Assembly: GCA_977017575.1 (NCBI GenBank)
Contig: CDRNVI010000019.1
Coordinates: 1 to 64,000 of the forward strand
DNA length: 64,000 nucleotides
Reading direction: 5' to 3'
Source of the DNA: Paramoeba atlantica
Taxonomy: Eukaryota > Discosea
In this document: positions 11,513-20,513 of the stretch, one piece after another
Position numbering within the stretch: the stretch's first letter is position 1
Layout: each line of letters begins with the position of its first letter
The notes under the pieces: model-generated
Databases searched by the model: none
The model's input: the letters and a program-made list of their open reading frames with translations, nothing else
Told to the model about the DNA's origin: nothing
Program-made: the position numbers and the translations under genes

Positions 11513-12285
11513 ATAAAGAAAGAAGCAGAAAGTACACTAGAAGAAGTTAAGTAGGAGAAAGTACTGTAAAGTGGTTAAGAAGGAAAGTTAAGAAAGTAAT
11601 GGAAGTTAATACAATAATATGGCTACCTGAAGTATTGTTTCCATTTATTCTAGTGACTCATACTGAATCATTTTTTATCATTCTTACATTAAGTCTTCGG
11701 GTTTACTATTTTTACACCCCGCTTACACCCTTCCTATGCCTGACGTCGCCGTTCAAACTTCAGGCTTTCAGGATCAAGGTTCTGAAAAAGTGAGCGTCCT
11801 GGAGGGACGTAGCGAAGTGGAAAGCTGCAATAGACAAACCTCTAAAGCAGTATCGAAAGCCGACTCGTGCTTGCACAAGGCGATCCCAGTGCTATTGACC
11901 GCGTGGTAAATCGTTGTTTGAGTGCCGTAGCATTCTACGACGACTACGTTGTATGCGGGGTGACGCTTCGCGAGAAAAGGGTTGCAAAGTTAATCAAAGA
12001 ACATTTTTTTTAGCACAAATTACATGCTGGATGTCATGGACAAGGAACAGAGGTTTTGCGCCGCGAAGCTGCGCGGATTTATTTTCCTACATGGGACTTT
12101 TTTTCTCCGCCAGTGCTCATTAACAGCAGATTATTGCCCATTTTTGCCATATTCTGCCGATCACCACAGACGCGTGGCCCCCCCTCTATATATACGGACA
12201 AGTTGGGTTCTAAATCTGTCACTATGCACTAATTTTACATACAATTAGGACTTTTCATATAGAGGGTAGGTCCGCCAAAATAGCG
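11513..12285. other. Non-genic spacer, no recognised gene
   Basis: Purine-rich tracts at 11515-11600, then mixed sequence. Two short open stretches (about 57 codons each, starting at 11736 and ending near 12012) overlap in different frames. They have no recognisable domain. Nothing else supportable is seen. Confidence 0.4.
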
Positions 12286-12375
12286 AATTATTCCTTTACT
12301 TATGCATTATCCCTTTACTTATGCATTATTCCTTTACTTATGCAATATTCCTCTACTTATGCATTGTTCCTGTGC
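12286..12375 (-). repeat. 19-bp minisatellite, short array
   Basis: Four to five copies of cctttacttatgcattatt. This is the reverse complement of the 19-bp unit expanded at 15533-15712, directly followed by a module E remnant at 12391. Confidence 0.85.
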
Positions 12376-12390
12376 TTGTGGATTATGTCC

Positions 12391-12970
12391 TAGGGCCGAA
12401 CGGACGGAGGGGCCGGCCGGGCCAATGAGAACCTAGATCTTGTTTACATTTCACCTTTGCTCCCGGTGAGGCCCCGGAGTTGCGAGAGGCCTCCATACCC
12501 CACAACTACCACCTTCCCCCCCTATTTAGCGGTGGAAGTCAAGGACTTTTGTGGAACACCAAAGAATTTTTTTTGATTTTCATTTTCCGTGCGTTCAGTG
12601 TCCTACACTTCACTACATACGTTGACAACGCGTGCGTAGCGAAAACTACGAAATTCGGTGAGCTTCGCAAATTGCTTCCCACTAACGACGCACAGGGGAA
12701 TCATACGCGGGGTACGGCTCAGGCCCGCTCACGCGGGTCCTCGCCGTTTCGCGGCCGCGCGCACCCCCGCTCACGCGGGGGCCCCCGCGCGGCCAAAATG
12801 CGTACTAAAATTTGTTATCAAGGTAGTTGGGCTTCGCAAATTGCTTCCCACGAATGGGTACTAAAATTTGTTATCAAGGTAGTTGGGCTTCGCAAATTTT
12901 GCATAAGTCAAGGACTTTTGTGGAACACCCAAGATTTTTTTTTAATTTTCATTTTCCATGCGCCAAGCAA
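12391..12970. repeat. Module E fragments, module F copies and 50-60 bp direct repeats
   Basis: 12391-12424 and 12459-12530 are fragments of module E. 12529-12645 and 12903-12970 are copies of module F (AAGTCAAGGACTTTTGTGGA to the GACAACGC segment), which recurs at 18976-19096 just in front of the LINE. Between them GTAGTTGGGCTTCGCAAATT is repeated directly (about 12823, 12880, part at 12655). Confidence 0.75.
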
Positions 12971-12999
12971 GCCCGGTCCGTGAGCTAGCTTATGAGTAT

Positions 13000-13508
13000 A
13001 TATAATAGTAGCGTAGCTCGCGAAGTAGTTTTTGGCAATATACTTTTTGAAGAATCTGCATGCCTGCATAAGGGGTGACCCTCGTAAAATGGGCGAAAAC
13101 GGCGAAAAACGACCATTTTTCACGAAATTGTCCAAAAATGGTCATTTTTTGCGATTTTCAAGGGGTTACCCCTTATATGAAAACCGCTCATTCAAAGTTT
13201 TGTAAGTACACACGAACAGCTTAAGACCTGAAGAAGGCCTTATGTGATTCCTTTTCAACATTACGCACAGTACAGAGATATCGTAAGGTCAACATCGCCG
13301 AAAAAGGTATTTTTTTGGCAAAATGTCATGCACATTGTTGCCTCCAAATATTCTCCCCAGGACCCAAACCAGGGGGTAATTCGGTAGTATAATGACAGAT
13401 CTGTATGATGGTGCTATACATGAGTCGCAATGGACCAACTCATATAAAGGGGGTCCCTGCTAAAAATTGACTTCTGCAAAAGTCCTTGACTTTTATGAGT
13501 ATACAGTA
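13000..13508. other. Non-genic spacer
   Basis: No ORF with a recognisable domain. There is a short imperfect inverted structure near 13075-13165 (AAAATGGGCGAAAACGGCG / ACCATTTTTCACG then a near-inverse), but no element family is evident. Confidence 0.4.
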
Positions 13509-13715
13509 TGCAAAAAAACTGTTCACATGTTTGACACTTTTTTGTTGTTGGTGTTTCCCTGTGGCCAGTTGTCGTGTGCATTGAAGTAGTATATCAGAGT
13601 AGTGTACGCGTGGGTACTAGGTATATGTTGCCATAGAGCTTCCGACTCAATCGGCTTTGTAACAAAAGTGTGATCGTATGCAAGTAAAGAAAGGCATGTG
13701 AACAGTTTTTTTGCA
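13509..13715. mobile_element. MITE-like element with 21-bp terminal inverted repeats
   Basis: TGCAAAAAAACTGTTCACAT (13509) is found inverted at 13695-13715, bounding about 207 bp. There is no coding capacity and no clear target duplication. Another copy would be needed to prove mobility. Confidence 0.5.
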
Positions 13716-14610
13716 ATTTCGAGGTAAGATTTTTTGGGCGAAAAACACAATTTACTGATGCATAAAAACGAACTATGTACCTTCAAATGAATACTAGCGG
13801 AACTCTTTCTTGTGCCTTGATTGATGTCTATATGCGCCTACGCATGCTGTCGATCAAGGAATGGCTTAACCTTGTGGTATGCTTGCTCATTCCTATTTGA
13901 CCTGACTTTAGAGCTCCAGAACACCTGTGAATCGAGTTGCGCGACTCGCAATTGTTCTTTTTGGATGTTCTCTGTATGTGTTCTGGGGCTCCGAGGTGCG
14001 CCTAATGGGCTGTACATTCTAAAATCGTGTAAATCTCATTAACAGAGAAGATCTTCGTCAACTTGCGACGCGAGCTCTCCTCCCCCGTTCATCTCTGGCG
14101 AATTCAGACCCCCATGTAATCCGCTCATTTTGAGCGGCTAAGGGCATTGTGTGACATTATTCTTCATTATTAGCATATGAAAAATCAACGAACAGTTCAG
14201 TATTCGTGGTCCCTTGAAGCAGAACAATCTTACTCGTACCATTGAGTGATATGCAGCACTATTAGGCCACCACACTCAATGGTACCTTGGGCAGTACACT
14301 CATCTAGACCTTCGCCCAAAATTTTATTCACACATTTTTTTGTTCTACCACTGGAATATGTACATCGCCTGTGACGGATCTATTGAAATATCAAATACAG
14401 AACTACTCGAAAACAACTTTCTGAGATCTGGAATCGTTTTGAGATCTAAAATACGCAAAAATGTCCACATTTTTATCCGAGAATCGGCTGTTTTTCAGTC
14501 TTTAGATCAATTTTCCACAAATTGAATTTTTTTTAGGGGAAGTTCAAGTTGGTAAAAAAGCTGCTGAAAAATGCTTCTACAAAATGCTTATGTCCTCTAT
14601 CGAAACTTAA
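13716..14610. other. Non-genic spacer with a short hairpin
   Basis: Contains a 13-bp perfect stem (GTACCATTGAGTG at 14235 and its inverse ending at 14284) around a 24-nt loop. Short ORFs show no domain. Confidence 0.45.
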
Positions 14611-14613
14611 AAA

Positions 14614-14693
14614 TGACAAGAGAGGGGTTCGAACCCTCGCCCCGAAGGAGTAGTACCTGAAACTACCGTCTTAGACCACTCGACCATCTTGCC
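14614..14693 (-). tRNA. tRNA-Leu(CAG)
   Basis: Reverse complement folds as a class II tRNA. The acceptor is GGCAAGA/TCTTGTC with discriminator A. The anticodon stem GTAGT/ACTAC encloses TTCAGGT (anticodon CAG). There is a variable arm TCCTTCGGGG and a T-arm GAGGGTTCGAACCCCTC-like loop. It is followed by a T-run (TTTTT) as Pol III terminator. No intron. Confidence 0.93.
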
Positions 14694-14752
14694 TGCTACA
14701 GAAAAGCTAAGAGCTCTCCACAAGGTGTCAGAGTCAGCCATGAGCTGCAAAA

Positions 14753-14824
14753 TGCGCACGCCGGGAGTCGAACCCGGTCCGCGTGCTTGGAAGGCACGCA
14801 TCCTAACCGTTAGACTACGTGCGC
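14753..14824 (-). tRNA. tRNA-Gly(TCC)
   Basis: Acceptor GCGCACG/CGTGCGC. Anticodon stem CGTGC/GCACG around CTTCCAA (anticodon TCC). T-loop TTCGACT. TTTT lies just downstream. No intron. Confidence 0.95.
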
Positions 14825-14897
14825 AACTGCACGAACGGAAACATGGTAAGCCTCTCTGAACCGTATAGGAAGGAGCTGCCTCAACTACAGGAGAAAA

Positions 14898-14969
14898 CTC
14901 CGCTGCCGGGGATCGAACCCGGATTTTCAGGGTGAAAGCCTGATGTTCTAACCATTATACTACAGCGGA
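14898..14969 (-). tRNA. tRNA-Glu(TTC)
   Basis: Acceptor TCCGCTG/CAGCGGA with discriminator G. Anticodon stem TCAGG/CCTGA around CTTTCAC (anticodon TTC). The body is very close to eukaryotic tRNA-Glu. TTTT follows at once. Confidence 0.96.
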
Positions 14970-15023
14970 ACATAGCCGAACAAAAATTCGCCCAACACCA
15001 AGAAGCGAACGCAAGCTTAAATT

Positions 15024-15095
15024 TGATCGCGACAGGGATCGAACCTGCAACCGCCTGATCCGTAGTCAGACGCTCTACCATTGAGCCACGCGACC
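15024..15095 (-). tRNA. tRNA-Arg(ACG)
   Basis: Acceptor GGTCGCG/CGCGATC. Anticodon stem TCTGA/TCAGG around CTACGGA (anticodon ACG, read as ICG). D-loop CTCAATGGTAGAG. It is the first of four tandem minus-strand tRNA genes spaced 55-75 bp apart. A strong T-run is found only about 35 nt downstream. Confidence 0.94.
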
Positions 15096-15168
15096 GCCCT
15101 GTGGAGCACAAACCCGTTTTGCGGGAATCATGCACAGATGTGCCACAGTGGCCTTGCCGGGTTTTGTT

Positions 15169-15242
15169 GCTCCTGTGGCCTAGTTGGTTATGGCATTGGT
15201 CTTATGAGCCGAGGATCGCGGGTTCGATCCCCGCCAGGAGCA
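15169..15242 (+). tRNA. tRNA-Ile(TAT)
   Basis: Acceptor GCTCCTG/CAGGAGC plus A. The anticodon stem TTGGT/GCCGA encloses CTTATGA, giving anticodon TAT (Ile, AUA). The T-loop is TTCGATC. It ends only 3 nt (TTT) before the tRNA-Sec gene on the same strand, too few T for efficient Pol III termination. The two are probably one transcript. Confidence 0.88.
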
Positions 15243-15245
15243 TTT

Positions 15246-15331
15246 GCCGCGACGATCCTCGCTGGTGCGGGGGACAGGCTTCAAACCTGTAGGTGGGAAA
15301 TCCACAGCTGTTCGATTCGGCCCTCGCGGTG
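15246..15331 (+). tRNA. Selenocysteine tRNA (TCA)
   Basis: An 86-nt gene with the eukaryotic tRNA-Sec layout. The acceptor is GCCGCGA/TCGCGGT, extended over an apposed C-C to a further pair, matching the 9-bp family acceptor with its position-8 mismatch. The D-stem is long (TCCTC/GGGGG). The anticodon stem ACAGG/CCTGT encloses CTTCAAA (anticodon TCA at 15281-15283). The variable arm is GTGG/CCAC. The T-stem is 4 bp (GCTG/CGGC) around TTCGATT. GTTTTT follows directly as Pol III terminator. It is charged with Ser and converted to Sec, and pairs functionally with the selenophosphate synthetase at 32-33.5 kb. Confidence 0.93.
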
Positions 15332-15532
15332 TTTTTACCGAATACCGTTGCACCGCCTGACTTTTCTCACCGAAAAATGCGTTTTGCCAGGCCCCGCGGA
15401 AGCTTTCTAATACCGTATACCCCGGTGTAGAAGTAAAGGACTTTTGCATAAGTAAATGATAAAGTGCCGCCCCCTGTGCCGCCCTCTCTTCCACTCCCTG
15501 TGCCGCCCCTCATGCCGTCTCCGGTGGAAGTA

Positions 15533-15712
15533 TAGGAGTATTGCATAAGTATAGGAATCTTGCATAAGTATAGGAATATTGCATAAGTATAGGAATATTG
15601 CATAAGTATAGGAATAATGCATAAGTAAAGGAATAATGCATAAGTAAAGGAATAAAGCATAAGTAAAGGAATAATGCATAAGTAAAGGAATAATGCATAA
15701 GTAAAGGAATAA
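15533..15712 (+). repeat. 19-bp minisatellite
   Basis: About nine to ten tandem copies of ggaataatgcataagtaaa, the first half as the variant with TATAGGAATATTGC. A composite element (15713-16613) is inserted in it, and the array resumes at 16615 (AATAAGTAAAGGAATAATGC). Confidence 0.93.
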
Positions 15713-16613
15713 TTGCGGTGGTTGTAAAACTACCGCTCTACACTCGATTATTGAAAAAAAAGTGAACAAAAACAGTGAAAATATAAAGAGGAACAAAGTA
15801 ATATAATAGAAGAAAAAAATATAAAAGGGGGCTCCGGTGGTCCAAAACTGAAAAAAAAATTGAAAAAAATTGGGGGTCCATGGGGGGGGTCCAGGGGGGG
15901 GGGTCCAGGGGGGGGGGCATGGTCGAGCAAATTTTTTCGAAAAAATTAGTTTTCGAAAAAAAACCGCAGAAAGGGTAGCCGGGGTCTTGGCGCGCATTTT
16001 CCACCCCCCCACCCGGGGGTGACCCCCCCGCGTATCCGCAGGACGGGTCCGCCAAGTTCGGATTTTTTCGGAAAAAAATCTTTGAAAAAAATTTCAACTT
16101 GGCGAAAAAAATGACAAAAAAAATATTTTTCCAAAATCGTTTCCTCTATTGTATTTTGATAGTTTGGGACCTACACTAGCTTTCTACGCAGTTATTTTCG
16201 CAAGGTATCACTTCTTCGAACTGTGGTGCGCCCCCTAAAATGACCCATTTTTGACTAAAAAAGGTGAAAAAGTATTTTTCGGACCTAAAGGGGCATTTTT
16301 GTGTCGAAAGAATGGTATGGTTGGAGTCGCATTCTCTACCCAATACGTTCGGTAGGCTTTCATTCATGCCTGCGAGTGATTTCCCACGCGCAAATGTCGG
16401 ATTTAGTGCTCTGAGAGCAAAAATATGCGAAAATGACCCCATTTGTACCCGAAATTCGGCCATTTTTGGCTATAATCTTTCCGTTTTCCAGGCTAAATTT
16501 TCTTTTTTAGGCTCTTCGTTAAACGCGGCGGTAGTTTTCAACGCGAAGCGCGCAGCATGAGTGACTTCTAAGTTGAAAGCAACCACCGCGTTTAACGAAG
16601 AGCCTAAAAAAGA
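15713..16613 (+). mobile_element. Composite repeat element, copy 2 (A-B-C-D, compact)
   Basis: Best full-length copy, about 900 bp: A (15713-15915), B (15917-16140), C (16141-16500), D hairpin (16503-16613). It lies inside a 19-bp minisatellite, so both borders can be read: left flank GGAATAA, start TTGCGGTGG, end CCTAAAAAAGAA, right flank TGAATAAGTAAAGG. No target duplication longer than one or two bases is visible. Both ends carry a hairpin with GCGGTGGTTGT (left GCGGTGGTTGTAAAACTACC; right is module D). No ORF with a domain is present, so it is non-autonomous. Confidence 0.75.
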
Positions 16614-16634
16614 ATGAATAAGTAAAGGAATAAT

Positions 16635-17018
16635 GCATAGGGGTCGCTCCAGCGACCCCCGCTAAATAGGGGGGGAAGGTGGTAGTTGTGGGGTATGAAG
16701 GCCTCTCGCAACTCCGGGCCTCACCGGGAGCAGAGACGAGTGTTCACTATTTCTTGAAAACACCTTTAATTTCCAAATAATGCATCATCAATGTGCTGTA
16801 TGCATTATCAATGTGCTATATGCATTATCAGTGTGCTATATGCATTATCAATGTGCTATATGCATTATCAATGTGCAGTAACTATGCAATATCAATGTGC
16901 TATATGCATTATCAATGTGCGGCACGTTATGCATTATCAATGTGCAGTAACTATGCATTACCAATGTGCGGCACGTCATGCATTATCAATGTGCAGTAAC
17001 TATGCATTACCAATGTGC
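16635..17018 (-). repeat. Inverted duplicate of the 9489-9860 block (module E part plus 20-bp minisatellite)
   Basis: Module E sequence in minus orientation (16635-16735) is followed by a shared junction segment (TTCACTATTTCTTGAAAACA) and then the 20-bp array in plus orientation (16790-17010). This reproduces, inverted, the order at 9489-9860, including the non-repeat junction. It is a segmental inverted duplication. Confidence 0.85.
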
Positions 17019-17637
17019 GAGTGGGGGGGGTCCAGGGGGGGGGGGGAAATTATTTTTCGAAGAAAAACCGCAAAAGGGGTAGCCGGGGTCTTGGCGCGCA
17101 TTTTCCACCCGCCTACCCGGGGGTGACCCCCCCGCGTATCCGCAGGACAGGTCCGCCAAGTTCAGATTTTTTCGGAAAAAACATTTTGAAAAAAAATTCA
17201 ACTTGGCGGAAAAAATGGTAAAAAAATATTTTTTCAATTTTTTTTCGCTATTGTATTTTGAGAGTTTGGGACCTATACTAGCCATCTACACCGTTGTTTT
17301 CGCCAGATACCCCATCTTCTAGCTGTGGCACGCCTCCCAAAATGGCCCATTTTTGACCAAAAAGTGCGGAAAAGTAATTTTCGGACCCAAAGGGGTCTTT
17401 TTATGTCAAAAGAATGGTCTGATATTTGCGTGTTTCTCACACGCAAATATCAGATTTAGCGCTCTGAGAGCAAAAATACCCAAAAATCACCCTATTTTTA
17501 CCCTAAAATCGGCTATTTTTGGCTATAATCTTTGTTTTACTTTAGCTGTCCAGGCCGAATTTTCTTTTTTAGGCTTTTCGTTAAACGCGGTGGTAGTTTT
17601 GAACGCAAAGCGCGCAGCATGAGTGACTTCTAAGATC
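17019..17637 (+). mobile_element. Composite repeat element, copy 3 (B-C-half D)
   Basis: Starts after the minisatellite with a G/C-run, then a diverged B (17041-17240), C (17241-17566) and the first half of hairpin D (17567-17637). Clearly older than copy 2, with several deletions. Confidence 0.75.
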
Positions 17638-17762
17638 CTCTAAAAAATGATCTTCTAAAATGAGATGAAAATCACATGTTCTTATTTTTATGCTTCGAAT
17701 TTTTTTGTTCATACATTTTTTTCACTATTTAGGGCTTTTTTATTCATACTATTATTCTTCTC

Positions 17763-18575
17763 ATGTCTTCCGATTCATCGTGGTCCGTGTCGTCGGCGTC
17801 GTTGGAGGTGTCGCTTGCTGGGGGCGGGGGTGGGGGCAGCCAACTGAGCTCTAACAAAGCTCTGGGCGAAGCAATGCTGCACTTTCTTTCAAAGAAAGAA
17901 AGGAAAGAAAAGGGTACGCACGACCCTTAAACACAGTGCTAGCAAAGCGCATAAAAGCTCAGCTCAAATATACGAGCCATGGCAACAACATGTTGCTGAA
18001 GAAGGTGAATTTTACACCTGCCGAGAATGTGCTAACGCGAATATTCGGGTGGAATTGACAGCTCCCCTGATGAAGCGGCACGTAAACGAACATGTAAAAG
18101 GGTTGCATACCATTTGTGAACCTTGTTCGTTCTTCCAAGAGCTCATGGGAAAACCCCCCGTTTTGAGCGCACAAAAGCACGACGAGCGTGTGAAATACAA
18201 GCGTGAAAAAGAGATTTTTAACGCGTGGAAAGGCCTTCAAATTGAAGGAAGCATTGTCAATGGCTTTACGTGCACGAAATGTGCCACAACACAGAGCGAT
18301 CAAAACCATGAACATCGTACTTTCAAGTATGATGACATGCGCAAACATGTTTTAGAACATGGGCGCGGGGATCATTCCCATTGCAAAGAGTGCTCCTTCT
18401 TCGAGGCGTTGCAAGGGAAACCCCCCATAAGACGTACTCGAGAGCATCTCTCGAGTGCGAATCACAAAACCGAGAAGGAGATGTACGACATGTGGATGGA
18501 CCTTGAGGTGCAAGGTACCATGTCTGCAGGCTTTCGGTGCACGAAATGTGCAGAATCACGGGGTAAAGTAAACCC
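17763..18575 (+). pseudogene. Protein with duplicated Cys/His zinc-binding module, truncated
   Basis: ATG at 17763 opens a Ser/Gly-rich leader (MSSDSSWSVSSASLEVS) that runs to a purine-rich tract at about 17890-17912. The rest reads in the next frame, so there is a one-base shift or slippage there. Two modules follow: C-x2-C-x16-H-x3-H-x4-H-x2-C-x2-C-S-F-F-x2-L-x-G-K-P-P with a further His, and C-x2-C-x21-H-x3-H-x4-H-x2-C-x2-C-S-F-F with the same continuation. A KREKEIFNAW/KTEKEMYDMW helix links them. A third module begins (GFRCTKCAESRGKVN) and is cut by a module C fragment near 18575. I do not recognise the family. Conserved spacing argues for a real, duplicated metal-binding fold. Its place inside a repeat region suggests a transposon-borne or host accessory gene. 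Confidence 0.55.
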
Positions 18576-18589
18576 TTCGTCCTACACGT

Positions 18590-18792
18590 TTATATATACA
18601 AAAATCACCCCATTTTTACCTAAAAATCGGCAATTTTTGACTCTAATCCTTCCGTTTTCTTCCGCGTCCCTGGCCAATTTTCTTGTTTTAGGCTCTTCGT
18701 TAAACGCGGTGGTTGTTTTCAACTTAGAAGTCACTCATGCTGCGCACTTCGCGTTGAAAACTACCACCGCGTTTAACAAAGAGCCTAAAACA
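18590..18792 (+). repeat. Module C fragment and module D hairpin, copy 4
   Basis: The end of module C (AAAATCACCCCATTTTTACC) is followed by D at 18685-18792. It truncates the zinc-module gene. In this copy the hairpin ends in CTAAAACAGG instead of the usual CTAAAAAAGAA. Confidence 0.85.
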
Positions 18793-18839
18793 GGAAATAT
18801 ACTGCGACTCCCCCCTTTAATAGAGACCCCCACTCAGAC

Positions 18840-18975
18840 CGGTGGAAGTATAGGAATATTGCATAAGTATAGGAATATTGCATAAGTATAGAAATATTGC
18901 ACAAGCATAGGAATATTGCATAAGTATAGGAATATTGCACAAGCATAGGAATATTGCATAAGTATAGGAATATTG
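18840..18975 (+). repeat. 19-bp minisatellite
   Basis: About seven copies of gtataggaatattgcataa, a variant of the unit at 15533-15712. Confidence 0.93.
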
Positions 18976-19096
18976 GGTGGAAGTCAAGGACTTTTGCATA
19001 AGTCAAGGACTTTTGTGGAACACCAAAGATTTTTTTTGATTTTCATTTTCCGTGCGTTCAGTATCCTACACTTCACTACATACGTTGACAACGCTC
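18976..19096 (+). repeat. Module F copy in front of the LINE
   Basis: Repeats 12529-12645 almost exactly, up to CATACGTTGACAACGC. It provides a spurious ATG and N-terminus to the downstream ORF. The LINE-specific sequence begins after it. Confidence 0.75.
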
Positions 19097-20057
19097 CCGC
19101 AGTTCACAATCCGTTTTCGTCTCTTCGTTTCTCGAAGGGCAGCTCGAATGAGGACAAGAAGGCTCCATCACGTCTGACTTATTCACAAGTGACAGCTGGT
19201 CATTCTCTCAAATGGTCCAAAAAACCCGCAAAGTCGAACTACGGGACTTCCACCACGTCCCGCTTGTCTCCCTTCCCCAAACGCGCAGGTGGGACTTCAC
19301 GCCTAGATGACGACCAAGTGGCCTCTAAGCCGAAAGCGCTGAAACCAGGGAAGTCCTTTGCAGAACGGTTTGGGGTACTGAAGCGGGAGCTCTTCAGACT
19401 CAGGAAGTCGCCAAGTACGGCGCTCTTCATAATACAATTGCAATCCACAAGTTACAGACTCAGAGTCTCAAGCTAGAATACAAGTGGATGTTACAAGCTC
19501 GGCGTCTGCAGGAACAACACATGCACCACATGTTAAACCTGCAGCAGCAGTGCCAAAATGCACTGCGGATTGTCGAGCGCGGTGGCCACATTTGTTCCAC
19601 ATGCCATCGCAAATTTATGGATCAGTCTTCCCTGGAGGAACATCAGCGGTCGCACTCCGCCGCTAGGGAGAAGCAAAATGCGAGATTTATTCAATCTCAG
19701 GCGCTGAAAAGAGAAAGCTTGTTTTTGTCATATATCAAAATGCGAGATCGCATAATAAATCAAGAGGAAGATTCCAGCCTCCACATCGCGTCGCGATTTC
19801 TTCCTCGCGTTACCCACCTCCACCTCGAACGTGCGCCGCCCCCTAAACGTGCTACCCCCAGTTCTAGGCCTTCCATTGACGAACCAGGTGGTTTCGGCGG
19901 CGAGTGGGATGAAGATGATATTTCTTCCCTTGATTCGGAGACTCATGCTATAAAGATACAGTTTCTGTACCTTGTTGATTTTGCTAGCCCTTCCTTTCTT
20001 TTCCCGGAAACGGGCATACATTTTCCTTTTAAATGCCCGTTTCCGGCTGACGGCTAG
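19097..20057 (+). CDS. LINE ORF1, C2H2 zinc-finger protein with one frame shift
   Basis: The first part (frame ending at 19476) encodes a basic, Ser/Lys-rich region with RLTYSQVTAGHSLKWSKK and GKSFAERFGVLKRELF. The second part, in another frame from about 19385 to 20057, encodes a predicted coiled coil (KLQTQSLKLEYKWMLQARRL and on through a Gln/His-rich stretch) and a C2H2 finger (CSTCHRKFMDQSSLEEHQRSH region, written here in outline). An acidic tail with WDEDDISSLDSE follows. The switch needs a one-base shift near 19385-19410. Nucleic-acid-binding ORF1 proteins are usual in LINEs and act in the RNP. No ATG remains in the LINE-specific first part, so the N-terminus is lost or lies in module F. 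Confidence 0.6.
20006..20044 (+). other. Hairpin at the end of LINE ORF1
   Basis: GGAAACGGGCAT pairs perfectly with ATGCCCGTTTCC around a 15-nt loop, just before the ORF1 stop. It could be an RNA structure of the LINE transcript. Confidence 0.5.
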
Positions 20058-20261
20058 CGGAAACTGTCCCTCTTTGTCGTGGAAGTAGGGGACGTACTTC
20101 CGACTTTTCACCCCTCCCCGGCTCACTCCTTGAGTGAGTTTTCTTCCCTCCCCGGCTTTCTTCTTCTCGCGCCTGTCTCTTCCCGGGAGCTATGCGCCAT
20201 GGTGGCCTCCCTTGAGGACCACCGGGCGTGACTCTGCCTTGCATTATCGCGAGGCAGCGGT

Positions 20262-20412
20262 CGGTTGCAGTGCGCCCCTCCGGCTGCGTAAAGAGATGGT
20301 GAGTTGCCTGGACCACCTCTACCGACTGGGACCGAGTCGGTTGCAGTACGCCCCTCCGGCTGCGTAAAGAGAGGGCGAGTTGCCTGGACCCCCTCTACCG
20401 ACAGAGTCCGTG
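20262..20412 (+). repeat. Two tandem ~76-bp copies between the LINE ORFs
   Basis: CGGTTGCAGTGCGCCCCTCC and following sequence (GGCTGCGTAAAGAGATGG, TGCCTGGACCACCTCTACCG) is repeated once with a few substitutions. It lies in the untranslated gap between ORF1 and ORF2. Confidence 0.85.
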
Positions 20413-20513
20413 TCGAACCCCCTTTGGCGACATCCGTTGTGGGCGGATTATGTGCCGATGATATCGGCCGTCGCAGTAAGGGGATTATCTCTGCGCCAAA
20501 GAGCGCATGATAA